Shown here: piece after piece, positions 6,406 to 14,061 of the stretch
How positions within the stretch are numbered: position 1 is the first letter of the stretch
How the letters are laid out: each line of letters opens with the position of its first letter
NCBI GenBank assembly: GCA_051655155.1
Contig: JBOFZL010000013.1
Location: 1-22,535 of the forward strand
Source of the DNA: JBOFZL01 sp051655155
GTDB lineage: Bacteria; Bacillota; Clostridia; Peptostreptococcales; Filifactoraceae
Direction: 5' to 3'
Length of the DNA: 22,535 nt
Made by a program: the position numbers and the translations under genes
The notes under the pieces: generated by a model
What the model was told of the DNA's origin: nothing
What the model saw: only the letters and a program-made list of their open reading frames with translations
Databases searched by the model: none

Positions 6406-7500
6406 TTAAATTGCCTCCCCTTTTAATTCATTATTTCTATTAGTATTTTCAACAATTTTTTTATGTTTATATTTATTTAAAAACATCTTAGCAGCTATTA
6501 GCAGTATTATTAATGATTGCACAATAGCAACTACTTCAGGAGCAACATCCGTTCTTCTCGCCATAATATCTGCTCCTATCCGTAGGTATGAAAGAAAAAA
6601 AGCTGATAAAGGTACATACTTTGGGTTATTTTTTGATAATATTGCTATTATTATTCCATCAAATCCATATCCTGGAAGGTTTATCCATGAAAATCTTGTA
6701 TACATTCCAAGAACTTCTACTGCTCCTCCCATACCCGCAAGTGCACCACCAATAACTTGCGATAAAATAATAGTAGAACCAACACTTATTCCAGAATATT
6801 TTGCAAAATTTTCATTTTGTCCAACCATCCTTATAGAATAACCCCATTTAGTTTTATATAAGAATAAATAAGTTAGAATTACAAATATTAACACTATTAT
6901 AAGGCCTGCATGTATTCTTGTTTTAGGAATTAAAACTTGTAATCTAGCTGTCTTTTTCAGTAAGTGTGATGCTGGAAATCCAGCATTTGTATCCAACATA
7001 TGATATTGTAGTATATATGTTCCTAAAAATAATATAATATAATTAAGCATTAGTGAAGAAACAACCTCATTTGAACTCCATTTTACTTTTAATATTGCAG
7101 GTATGATACATACTAAAACACCCGATAAACCACCTGAAATTATTGCAATGATCGGATGAATACCAAGTGGTATAGTAAAATTGACAGCCATATAAGATGC
7201 AGCTAAACCTCCTATAAAAAAGGCTCCTTCTGCGCCCATATTAAATTGATTGCATTGAAACATAACACATACTGAAAGTCCTGCAAATGTAAGTGGAATA
7301 AATAGCTCAATCACATTACCAAAATTTCTAAGTGAAGTGATAGGAGAGATTAAAAATTCTTTAAGTGCTTCTAGAGGTTGTTTACTCACCAGTGAAATCA
7401 ACAAAAAGGCAGCTACCAAAGATATTAAAACTGTAAGTGAAACTCTAATTACTTCAAATCTTTTTTCAATATCTTTACTTGATATTAACTTATTTTTCAT
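6406..7500 (-). CDS. Nucleoside ABC transporter permease (NupP/YufP-like)
   Basis: Longer permease of the nucleoside importer, 364 residues, BPD_transp_2 family. It begins with a hydrophilic cytoplasmic stretch and a first membrane helix (VLISLVAAFLLISLV). It carries the conserved FNMGAEGAFFIGGL element near residue 88, followed by about eight more hydrophobic segments. GYGFDGIIIAILSKNNP near residue 279 corresponds to the cytoplasmic coupling loop. The C-terminus is charged and ends with KGEAI, overlapping the next gene's ribosome binding site. The start codon overlaps the upstream ATPase gene by 11 bases, with AGGGGGT five bases before the ATG, so ATPase and permease are likely translated as a coupled pair. 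Order (ATPase, long permease, short permease, binding protein) is consistent with a single four-part importer. Confidence 0.92.
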   Translation of the reverse strand: MKNKLISSKDIEKRFEVIRVSLTVLISLVAAFLLISLVSKQPLEALKEFLISPITSLRNFGNVIELFIPLTFAGLSVCVMFQCNQFNMGAEGAFFIGGLAASYMAVNFTIPLGIHPIIAIISGGLSGVLVCIIPAILKVKWSSNEVVSSLMLNYIILFLGTYILQYHMLDTNAGFPASHLLKKTARLQVLIPKTRIHAGLIIVLIFVILTYLFLYKTKWGYSIRMVGQNENFAKYSGISVGSTIILSQVIGGALAGMGGAVEVLGMYTRFSWINLPGYGFDGIIIAILSKNNPKYVPLSAFFLSYLRIGADIMARRTDVAPEVVAIVQSLIILLIAAKMFLNKYKHKKIVENTNRNNELKGEAI

Positions 7501-9046
7501 GAATTACCCCCTTTATATCATCTTCAGACATTCTTTTTATTCCTAACATATATTCTCCTAAATCTTGTTCTGTAACTGCACTACTATCTTTAAAATAACC
7601 TACAATTTGGCCATCATTCATTACTGCAATACTATCAGAAAGCTCTAATATTTCATTTAAATCTGCAGATACAAGTAATATAGCCTTCCCTTCATCACGT
7701 AGTTTTATAATGTGTTTTCTTATAAATTCAATCGCTCCAACATCTACACCTCTTGTTGGTTGATTAATTATAATAAGTGATGATTTAGAAGAGCATTCTC
7801 TCGCAACTACAACCTTTTGTATATTTCCACCTGATAGCATCCTAATTGGTTGGTCTTTGTCATCGCATTTTATCAAATACTGTTTTATTAAATACTCTGC
7901 TTCAGAGTTTATCTTATCTAAATTAAACATTAAATTCTTGTTGTATTCTTTTTTATAAAATCTATCAGATATTATATTTTCTTTAATTGATACATCCGGA
8001 GCTATACCATAAATCATTCTGTCTTCTGGTATATATCCAGTACCAAGCTCTCTTATTTCAAGAATAGTTTTATCTTTTATATTAATATCATTAATAAATA
8101 TATTTCCAGATGAGTATACTTCCATTCCAGTTATACTTTCAGCAAATTCACGTTGACCATTTCCTTCTATTCCTGCAATTCCTAAAATTTCTCCTTTTCT
8201 AATATCCAAAGAAAGATTTTTAACTACAGCTTTAGAATTATTGTTTTTCACTTCCAAATTTCTAACTTTAAGCACAACATCTTTAGGCTGAGCTTTTTCT
8301 TTATCAACTTTTAAGATAACATCTCTTCCTACCATAAGACGAGATATATCCTTTTCAGAAAGTTTATTTATATCATACATTCCCATGGATTTTCCTTGTT
8401 TAAGAACTGTTATTCTATCGCAAAGAGATTTAACCTCCTTAAGTTTATGTGAAATAAAAATAATTGTATGACCATTTTTTCGTAGTTTTTTTAACTGAAC
8501 AAAAAGCTCTTCTGTTTCTTGAGGAGTAAGAACTGCAGTTGGTTCATCTAAAATTAGTATTTCAGCACCTCTCAAAAGTGATTTTAGAATTTCTATCTTT
8601 TGCTTTATTCCCACAGGGAGATCTTGAACTTTTGCTCTTGGATCTACAACAAGATTATATTTTTTGGATGCATCTTCACACATCTTTATCGCTTTCCCAT
8701 AATCAATCATTCCCATTTTGGTTGGTTCAATACCCATTATTATATTTTCTGCTACAGAAAGCGAAGGTGCCAGCATAAAATGCTGATGTACCATACCTAT
8801 ACCAAAATTTATTGCACTCATTGGGCTATCTATTTTTATTTCTTTTCCATTTAGAAAAATTTTTCCAGAATCTGGAGTTTCTACCCCAAAAAGTATTTTC
8901 ATTAAAGTTGATTTACCTGCACCATTTTCACCTACAAGTGCATGAATTTCTCCCTTTTTAAGATAAAAATCTATATCTTTGTTTGCTAAAAAGCCATTAC
9001 TATAGATTTTTGATATTTTTTCCATAGAAAGAACATATTCAGACAT
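7490..9046 (-). CDS. Nucleoside ABC transporter, double ATPase subunit (NupO/YufO-like)
   Basis: Cytoplasmic motor of the nucleoside importer, 518 residues with two fused ABC domains. Domain one has Walker A GENGAGKST (39-47), Q-loop histidine region HQHFML, a degenerate signature LPVGIKQ (143-149) and Walker B ILILDEPTAVLT with D167/E168. Domain two (from about 257) has GIEGNGQRE in place of a functional Walker A, a canonical signature LSGGN (404-408) and NQPTRGVDVGA at Walker B. This asymmetric layout, with one composite competent ATP site, is normal for ribose- and nucleoside-type ABC ATPases and is not a defect. It begins behind AAGGAGATAATAA and follows the ribokinase gene after a 109-base gap that contains no obvious terminator. 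Confidence 0.94.
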   Translation of the reverse strand: MSEYVLSMEKISKIYSNGFLANKDIDFYLKKGEIHALVGENGAGKSTLMKILFGVETPDSGKIFLNGKEIKIDSPMSAINFGIGMVHQHFMLAPSLSVAENIIMGIEPTKMGMIDYGKAIKMCEDASKKYNLVVDPRAKVQDLPVGIKQKIEILKSLLRGAEILILDEPTAVLTPQETEELFVQLKKLRKNGHTIIFISHKLKEVKSLCDRITVLKQGKSMGMYDINKLSEKDISRLMVGRDVILKVDKEKAQPKDVVLKVRNLEVKNNNSKAVVKNLSLDIRKGEILGIAGIEGNGQREFAESITGMEVYSSGNIFINDINIKDKTILEIRELGTGYIPEDRMIYGIAPDVSIKENIISDRFYKKEYNKNLMFNLDKINSEAEYLIKQYLIKCDDKDQPIRMLSGGNIQKVVVARECSSKSSLIIINQPTRGVDVGAIEFIRKHIIKLRDEGKAILLVSADLNEILELSDSIAVMNDGQIVGYFKDSSAVTEQDLGEYMLGIKRMSEDDIKGVIHEK

Positions 9047-9102
9047 TTATTATCTCCTTAAAATTGTTATTTTTATTGTTTCCAACTTTTTTAAAAATAT
9101 AA

Positions 9103-9150
9103 TATATACAAGATCTGTGAATATTATTATATTATTTTATATACAAATCT
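9103..9150. repeat. Imperfect direct repeat in the ribokinase-ATPase gap
   Basis: Minus-strand AGATTTGTATATA (9150-9138) recurs as AGATCTTGTATATA (9116-9103), differing by one inserted C. The spacing is about 35 bases, start to start. The rest of the 109-base gap (9047-9155) is AT-rich, with no clear hairpin terminator. The repeat could be regulatory, or chance in very AT-rich DNA; no confident promoter could be set here. Confidence 0.3.
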
Positions 9151-9155
9151 ATTGA

Positions 9156-10046
9156 TTATTTAAGATTATATTTCTCCATGACTTCAGACTTTGTTGGAAT
9201 TGAATTTGAGGAACCTTTTCTTGATACAGAAATAGCAGATGCCATACTTGCTAACTTTAGTGATGATTTTATACTATTTCCATTATTTAAAGAAGATATA
9301 AAATATCCTAAAAATGTATCTCCAGCAGCTGTTGTATCTATAACATTTGTTTTAAATATAGATTGTGATATTTTTATATCTTTATCAACATATATGGATC
9401 CTTTCTCTCCTAAAGTTATTATTATTTTTATATTTTTAAAACTTTTAAGAAGTGATGATGCAATTTTATCAATTTCAATTTCTCCAGATAAAATAGATCC
9501 TTCAATTTCATTTAGAATTATCCACTCTATTTTATTAAAGTCTAAATTATATAGATTTGCATTTACAGGAGAAGGATTTAATGCAATTTTCATTCCTTTT
9601 GAAAAAGCTTTATCTATTATGTACTTTAAGCATGAAATTTCGTTTTGCAATATTAGAATATCATCAGCTTCAAAATGATCTAAAACATAACTTACATATT
9701 CTTCGTCAATTTTATAATTAGCTCCGCTAAATAAAAGAATACTGTTTTGTCCATCATCATTTATTTGTATTATCGCATGACCAGTTTCACAATCAATAAT
9801 TTTTAATAATGAGGTATCAACTTTATTATTATCTAAAATTTCTTTTAAAAAATAACCATCTCTTCCTATTATACCCGCATGATAAACATCGCTGCCTGAC
9901 TTAGCAATAGCTACTGACTGATTTAATCCTTTTCCTCCAGGAAAAATATTCATGCTCTTAGAAGAAATAGTTTCTCCAGGTTTTACAAAATTATTAACAT
10001 TATAAACTTTATCAATATTTAAAGAACCAAAGTTCAAAATTTTCAT
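9156..10046 (-). CDS. rbsK: Ribokinase (PfkB family carbohydrate kinase)
   Basis: Phosphorylates D-ribose at O5 with ATP to give ribose 5-phosphate, in the cytoplasm. The 296 residues are normal for RbsK. PfkB signature 1 is present as FPGGKGLNQSVAIAKSG (GGKG at 37-40), with the early GSLNID pattern where RbsK substrate residues sit. Further along are ALNPSP near residue 151, LNEIEG and ITLGEKGS, and signature 2 reads DTTAAGDTFLGYF with catalytic base D243. It is the first gene of the salvage operon, with its own promoter and a GAGAGGAGAAAAA ribosome binding site. Nucleoside hydrolases at the operon end release ribose, so ribokinase is the expected next step. Another PfkB sugar or nucleoside kinase cannot be strictly excluded, but GGKGLNQ and the context favour ribose. 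Confidence 0.88.
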   Translation of the reverse strand: MKILNFGSLNIDKVYNVNNFVKPGETISSKSMNIFPGGKGLNQSVAIAKSGSDVYHAGIIGRDGYFLKEILDNNKVDTSLLKIIDCETGHAIIQINDDGQNSILLFSGANYKIDEEYVSYVLDHFEADDILILQNEISCLKYIIDKAFSKGMKIALNPSPVNANLYNLDFNKIEWIILNEIEGSILSGEIEIDKIASSLLKSFKNIKIIITLGEKGSIYVDKDIKISQSIFKTNVIDTTAAGDTFLGYFISSLNNGNSIKSSLKLASMASAISVSRKGSSNSIPTKSEVMEKYNLK

Positions 10047-10102
10047 TTTTTCTCCTCTCTGTCAGGTATACTAATAAACTTTTGCTTTGACTATCGAAAA
10101 TA

Positions 10103-10131
10103 ATTATACATAATCAATTTGAAAAAAACAA
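10103..10131 (-). promoter_or_regulatory. Promoter for the ribokinase / nucleoside transporter operon
   Basis: A perfect TATAAT (10108-10103) lies 17 bases after TTGTTT (10131-10126; three of six match TTGACA). Transcription would start near 10096, giving a leader of about 50 bases before the ribokinase ATG. The rest of the 10047-10342 interval contains the rnf terminator and AT-rich DNA. That DNA includes two TTTGATAT copies with 11-base period at 10219-10237, upstream of the promoter, where an activator or repressor could bind. No purine riboswitch fold was recognised. Confidence 0.6.
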
Positions 10132-10270
10132 TAAAATTTGAAAACATTTTTTATATATCTAAAATTATAAAATAACCTTAATTTCCATTTGTTTTTGAAC
10201 AGTTTTAATTAAAAATTGTTTGATATGAATTTGATATAAAATATACACCATATAATTTTAAAATTTATAT

Positions 10271-10319
10271 CTCATAAAATAAAAGCCATAGTTTTAAACT
10301 ATAGCTTTTATTTTATGAG
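10271..10319. terminator. Terminator at the end of the rnf operon
   Basis: A long inverted repeat spans 10271-10319, with about 22 paired bases per arm, one C-A mismatch and a 3-base loop. Its inner part on the minus strand (GCTATAGTTT, then AAACTATGGC) is followed directly by TTTTATTTT, a good intrinsic terminator, 23 bases after the rnfB stop. The mirrored strand also ends in a T-rich arm, so it could work in both directions, but no plus-strand gene points at it. Confidence 0.85.
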
Positions 10320-10342
10320 TTTAATCTACAAATATAAATACC

Positions 10343-11338
10343 TTAAATATTTTTAGAAGCATTAATTAACTTTATAGTTTTTTTAGGACATTTGGTTGCA
10401 CAAACGCCACAACCTATGCATTTATCCGTTTCTATTTTATGAACCTTTTTCAGCTCACCTTCAATTGCATCAACTGGACAATTTTTAGCACATATAGTAC
10501 AACCTATACAGCTTTCTTCGATTATTTCAGCAACTTTTTTATTAGAAATATCACCTTGAATAGCTTTAGTAGGACATTTTGAAACACAAACCATACATTG
10601 CGTACATTTATCATAATCAATTTTTGCTAGATTATTTTCTAAAGTAATTGCATTAAAAACACAATTTTTAGCACAAATTCCACATCCTATACAAGCGGTA
10701 GTACATTTTTCTTTTGCCTCTTTTCCCTTATCTTTACTATTGCAATTTATTATAATTTCTTTGCTATATGGAACATATGTTATTACGTTCTTAGGACATA
10801 TTTCTACACATTTGCCACAAGCAACACATTTATCTTTATCTACATGAGCGATACCATCCTCTAATACATGAATAGCGTCAAATGGACATACTGCCTCGCA
10901 ACTTCCAAAACCTAAACATCCAAATTCACAAGATTTTGGTCCATTTTGAACCATAGATGCAGCTTTACATCCTAAAAGTCCATCATATATTGCTTTTTCT
11001 TTAGCATTTGATTTAGTTCCATTACAAATTATATGGGCAATTCTTTTTTCTCCAGAAGATGCTGTAACTCCCATTATTTCACTAATTTTATTCGCAACTT
11101 CTTGTCCTCCTACTGGACATGCATTAACTGCAGCTTCCCCTTTAGCAATAGCTGTAGCTAATCCACCACAACCTGGAAATCCACATCCTCCACAATTTGC
11201 TCCTGGAAGCACACCTAATATAGCTTCTTCTTTAGGATCAATTTCAACAGCGAATTTTTTTGAAGCATATGCAAGTCCAGAACCAAATAATAGACCCATC
11301 GCAGCCAAACTAGCTACTGACGTAAAAATTGTATTCAT
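10343..11338 (-). CDS. rnfB: Rnf complex subunit RnfB (multi-cluster iron-sulfur protein)
   Basis: Electron entry subunit of the Rnf ferredoxin:NAD+ oxidoreductase, anchored in the membrane by an N-terminal helix (residues about 5-25) with its domains in the cytoplasm. After the helix comes the RnfB-specific cluster motif CGGCGFPGCGG...ACP (C49, C52, C57, C74). Six ferredoxin-type four-Cys motifs follow: CEFGCLGFGSCEAVCP, CVACGKCVEICP, CIGCGICAKNC, CTQCMVCVSKCP, CIGCTICAKNCP and CIGCGVCATKCP. At 331 residues it matches the long clostridial/acetogen RnfB rather than the roughly 190-residue E. coli RsxB, which has two ferredoxin motifs. Thus up to seven [4Fe-4S] clusters are predicted. It is last in the operon, starting behind AGGAGGAGAGTAAT, and is followed by a strong terminator. 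Confidence 0.96.
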   Translation of the reverse strand: MNTIFTSVASLAAMGLLFGSGLAYASKKFAVEIDPKEEAILGVLPGANCGGCGFPGCGGLATAIAKGEAAVNACPVGGQEVANKISEIMGVTASSGEKRIAHIICNGTKSNAKEKAIYDGLLGCKAASMVQNGPKSCEFGCLGFGSCEAVCPFDAIHVLEDGIAHVDKDKCVACGKCVEICPKNVITYVPYSKEIIINCNSKDKGKEAKEKCTTACIGCGICAKNCVFNAITLENNLAKIDYDKCTQCMVCVSKCPTKAIQGDISNKKVAEIIEESCIGCTICAKNCPVDAIEGELKKVHKIETDKCIGCGVCATKCPKKTIKLINASKNI

Positions 11339-11353
11339 ATTACTCTCCTCCTA

Positions 11354-11932
11354 TTAAATTAGTCCTTGAAACCCAAGAAAAGCTATTGCCATAAGACATG
11401 CTGTAATTAAAGCTATTGGAAAACCTTTAAAAGATTCTGGAATATCTGCAGTTTCAAGTCTTTCTCTGATTCCTGCAAAAAGAACTATTGATAATGTGAA
11501 ACCAACTGCTGCACCAAACCCATTAACAATTGTTTCTAGGAGATTATAATTACTTTGAATATTAAGTATTGCAACCCCTAAAACTGCACAGTTTGTAGTT
11601 ATTAATGGCAAATATACCCCAAGCGCTTGATATAATGTTGGAGACATTTTTTGAATTACCATTTCAACAAACTGAACTAAAGCAGCAATAACTAATATAA
11701 ATGCTATTGTTTGCATAAACTCAATTCCATATTTATTTAATATTGTTACTTGTATAATATATGTTATTATTGAAGCCAATACCATAACAAATGTAACTGC
11801 CATTCCCATTCCAACTGCCGTCTCAACTTTTTTAGAAACTCCTAAAAATGGACATATTCCTAAAAATTTTGATAAAACAAAGTTATTTACAAAAATAGAT
11901 CCTATTAATATTACAATTATTGATGTTCCCAT
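11354..11932 (-). CDS. rnfA: Rnf complex membrane subunit RnfA
   Basis: Polytopic membrane subunit of the Rnf pump, homologous to RnfE and to NqrE/NqrD. It has 192 residues from ATG 11932-11930, nearly the same as E. coli RsxA (193), and about six hydrophobic helices. Signature stretches are VNNFVLSKFLGICPFLGVSK near residue 14, with the conserved Cys in a half-membrane helix, and YLPLITTNCAVLGVAIL near residue 107, with the second conserved Cys. In NQR/RNF structures these paired Cys of the A/E (D/E) subunits hold an intramembrane iron centre. A TTG at 11938 would add two residues but overlaps the AGGGAGG ribosome binding site; the ATG has proper 6-base spacing. It follows rnfE closely. Confidence 0.96.
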   Translation of the reverse strand: MGTSIIVILIGSIFVNNFVLSKFLGICPFLGVSKKVETAVGMGMAVTFVMVLASIITYIIQVTILNKYGIEFMQTIAFILVIAALVQFVEMVIQKMSPTLYQALGVYLPLITTNCAVLGVAILNIQSNYNLLETIVNGFGAAVGFTLSIVLFAGIRERLETADIPESFKGFPIALITACLMAIAFLGFQGLI

Positions 11933-11943
11933 AGTCAACCTCC

Positions 11944-12540
11944 CTAATTAGCTTTTTTAGCATTAAACTTATTAAAAATAGCAAGCATAATACCTAGAGC
12001 CAAAAACGCTCCCGGAGGCAATATCATAATAATAGCAGGTTTAAATGCCTCTCCAAACAAAGTCATCCCAAATATTGAGCCATTTCCCAAAATTTCTCTT
12101 ACAGATCCAAGTAATGTTAACGCAAGAGTAAATCCTAATCCTTGTCCTACTCCATCAGCAGCAGACTCAATTATATTTCTTTTAGATGCAAAACTTTCTG
12201 CTCTAGCCAAAATAATACAGTTAACTACTATAAGAGGAATAAATAATCCCAAAGCCTTATCTAGAGCAGGAACGTATGCTTTTAATAACATACCTGTAAC
12301 AGTTACAAAAGTAGCTATAATTACAACATATGCTGGTATTCTAATTTTTGAAGGAATAATATTTTTAAGTAATGAAATAAATATATTTGATAGGGTTAAA
12401 ACAGCAGTTACTGCCAATCCCATTCCTAAGCCATTGACAGCTGCAGTTGTCACTGCTAATGTTGGACACATTCCAAGCACTTGAACAAAGGTTGGATTTT
12501 CATCTACTATTCCTCTTTTTATAATTTTAAATAGATTCAT
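11944..12540 (-). CDS. rnfE: Rnf complex membrane subunit RnfE
   Basis: Polytopic membrane partner of RnfA in the Rnf pump, 198 residues with about six hydrophobic helices. The N-terminus shows the RnfE pattern: IVDENPTFVQVLGMCPTLAVT (conserved Cys in a half helix), then GLGMGLAVT. LFIPLIVVNCIILARAE in the middle carries the second conserved Cys and the RnfE-type ARAE signature that separates it from RnfA. It starts at ATG behind AAAGGAGGATAAT, 12 bases after rnfG. RnfA and RnfE pack as an inverted pair and carry electrons across the membrane core. Confidence 0.96.
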   Translation of the reverse strand: MNLFKIIKRGIVDENPTFVQVLGMCPTLAVTTAAVNGLGMGLAVTAVLTLSNIFISLLKNIIPSKIRIPAYVVIIATFVTVTGMLLKAYVPALDKALGLFIPLIVVNCIILARAESFASKRNIIESAADGVGQGLGFTLALTLLGSVREILGNGSIFGMTLFGEAFKPAIIMILPPGAFLALGIMLAIFNKFNAKKAN

Positions 12541-12552
12541 ATTATCCTCCTT

Positions 12553-13110
12553 TTATTTATTTAATTGATTTTTAAATAATTCAATTGATTCATTTACACC
12601 TTTTGTTACAGCTCGTGAAGTTATTGTTGCTCCTGAAATAGCTACAATTTCATTTGGTGATCCAGTAGCAGATTTAGAAACAACAAGTTCAGAAGCTTCT
12701 TTGCTTGCATACTGTCCTTTAAAAGCATCTTCCGAAGCTTTTGCACCTAATCCTGGTGTTTCAGTCATGCTACCTATTGTAACACCAGTGATTTTTCCAT
12801 CAATAGAAAGTCCTGTGATGATTTCTATAGGTCCTCCATAACCTCCAGATGTAGATTTGACTGTATAACCTACTATATCACTTCCCTTAAATCCTTTATA
12901 AACTTCTAATATATTTCCTTCAAAACTTCCGTCCATTTGTTCAAATTTATCTGCTTCTGGCAAAATTAATTTTCTTGCTTCGTCATTTGCAACCACAGCT
13001 TGCGCTTCTATTGCAGGTAGAGTTATATCGTTTACAAACCCCAAAACCCCAGCAGCGATAGATGTAATCACACATAGAATAAGGCCTAATTTTACAATTT
13101 CATTTTTCAT
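12553..13110 (-). CDS. rnfG: Rnf complex FMN-binding subunit RnfG
   Basis: Membrane-anchored, extracytoplasmic flavoprotein subunit of Rnf, 185 residues. One N-terminal helix (LGLILCVITSIAAGVLGFV) is followed by an FMN-binding domain. ETPGLGAKASEDAFKGQY is the typical TPGLG element, and ISGATITSRAV carries the SGAT motif whose Thr (T162) is expected to bind FMN covalently through phosphoester transfer. That linkage requires the flavin transferase ApbE, which is not encoded in the window. The start ATG shares its A with the rnfD stop (TAATG), so the two are translationally coupled. Confidence 0.95.
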   Translation of the reverse strand: MKNEIVKLGLILCVITSIAAGVLGFVNDITLPAIEAQAVVANDEARKLILPEADKFEQMDGSFEGNILEVYKGFKGSDIVGYTVKSTSGGYGGPIEIITGLSIDGKITGVTIGSMTETPGLGAKASEDAFKGQYASKEASELVVSKSATGSPNEIVAISGATITSRAVTKGVNESIELFKNQLNK

Positions 13111-14048
13111 TATTTTTTCACCTCGCCAAATACTCTTGGAACCATAAATTTATCTAGAATTGGTGCTACCACATTCATTAAAAGGATTGAATAAGAAACA
13201 CCTTCTGGATAACCTCCATAGTATCTAATTACTGATGTTAACACTCCGCACCCAATAGCGTAAACAATTTGTGCATTTTTTAAAGCAGGAGAGCTTGAGT
13301 AATCTGTAGCCATAAAAAAAGCACCTAATAATAATCCTCCAGCAAACAAATTATACAATACATCAGAAATATTTAAACCTGAAAATATGAATGTTAGTAT
13401 AGCTACCGTACCTACATAAAATACAGGTATTCTATATGAAATTACACCCCTAAAAATTAAGTAAACCCCGCCTAATATAAGTAATATTCCAGCGGTTTCT
13501 CCTATACATCCACCACAATTACCAATAAATAAATCTACTAATCCTATTTTATTTATTGATGCATCTTTTAGAGAGGCTAAAGGTGTTGCTGTAGCAACTG
13601 CATCTGCTCCGGTTTTTATCCAACTGGTCATTTCAACAGGCCAAGATGCTAAAAGCATAGCTCTTGCAGCTAAAGCTGGATTCATAAAGTTATGACCCAA
13701 TCCACCAAAAAGTTGTTTTACTACAGCAATTGCAAATATAGATCCTATTAAAGTTATCCACCATGGCAGCGTTGCAGGTATGTTCATCGCTAGCAACAAT
13801 CCTGTAACTGCAGCTGAACAATCCCCTATAGTAACTTTTTTCTTTAAAAGTTTTTGCATTACAAATTCTGCGCCAACAGCACCAACAACTGCAACTATAA
13901 TATTAATAAGAGCAGGAATTCTAAAATAATAAACTCCTGCAGCTGCAGCTGGTAAAAGAGCAATCAATACATCTTTCATTATTTTAGAAGTGCTTTCCTT
14001 TGATCTGATGTGTGGCGAAGAAGATATTACAAATTTAGTATTTTCCAT
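13110..14048 (-). CDS. rnfD: Rnf complex membrane flavoprotein subunit RnfD
   Basis: Multi-helix membrane subunit of Rnf (NqrB homologue), 312 residues with about nine to ten hydrophobic segments. It begins with the RnfD-type soluble head VISSSPHIRSKESTSKIM and has the signature GGLGHNFMNPALAARAMLLA near residue 115. It also shows a FLIGNCGGCIGETA-type stretch and a MATDYSSSPAL segment near residue 245. FMN attachment is expected at a Thr in an S/T-x-A-T motif. Here the sequence is DAVATATPLA with T155 in the acceptor position, so the usual Ser-Gly is replaced by Ala-Thr-Ala. It starts behind TAGGAGGAAGATAAG, with the ribosome binding site overlapping the rnfC stop. This subunit is thought to form part of the ion path with RnfA/E. 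Confidence 0.95.
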   Translation of the reverse strand: MENTKFVISSSPHIRSKESTSKIMKDVLIALLPAAAAGVYYFRIPALINIIVAVVGAVGAEFVMQKLLKKKVTIGDCSAAVTGLLLAMNIPATLPWWITLIGSIFAIAVVKQLFGGLGHNFMNPALAARAMLLASWPVEMTSWIKTGADAVATATPLASLKDASINKIGLVDLFIGNCGGCIGETAGILLILGGVYLIFRGVISYRIPVFYVGTVAILTFIFSGLNISDVLYNLFAGGLLLGAFFMATDYSSSPALKNAQIVYAIGCGVLTSVIRYYGGYPEGVSYSILLMNVVAPILDKFMVPRVFGEVKK

Positions 14049-14061
14049 TCTTATCTTCCTC

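Noticed and set aside
7490..9046. Loss of Walker A in the second ABC domain as a damaged gene
   Set aside because: Degenerate second Walker A (GNGQRE) with an intact LSGGN and QPTRG segment is the normal state in ribose- and nucleoside-type double ATPases.
9178..9678. Open frame of 166 codons on the plus strand opposite ribokinase
   Set aside because: It lies entirely antisense to a well-supported PfkB kinase, has no recognisable domain and no suitable ribosome binding site. Other plus-strand frames in the window are likewise shadows of minus-strand genes.
10271..10319. Long inverted repeat as a transposon end or attachment site
   Set aside because: It is a single hairpin with a 3-base loop directly after the rnfB stop and with a T-rich 3' arm. 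No transposase or duplicated flanks are present, so a terminator explains it.
10047..10342. Purine riboswitch upstream of the nucleoside salvage operon
   Set aside because: The predicted leader is only about 50 bases and lacks the conserved aptamer core segments and a following terminator. The only strong hairpin in the gap belongs to the end of the rnf operon.
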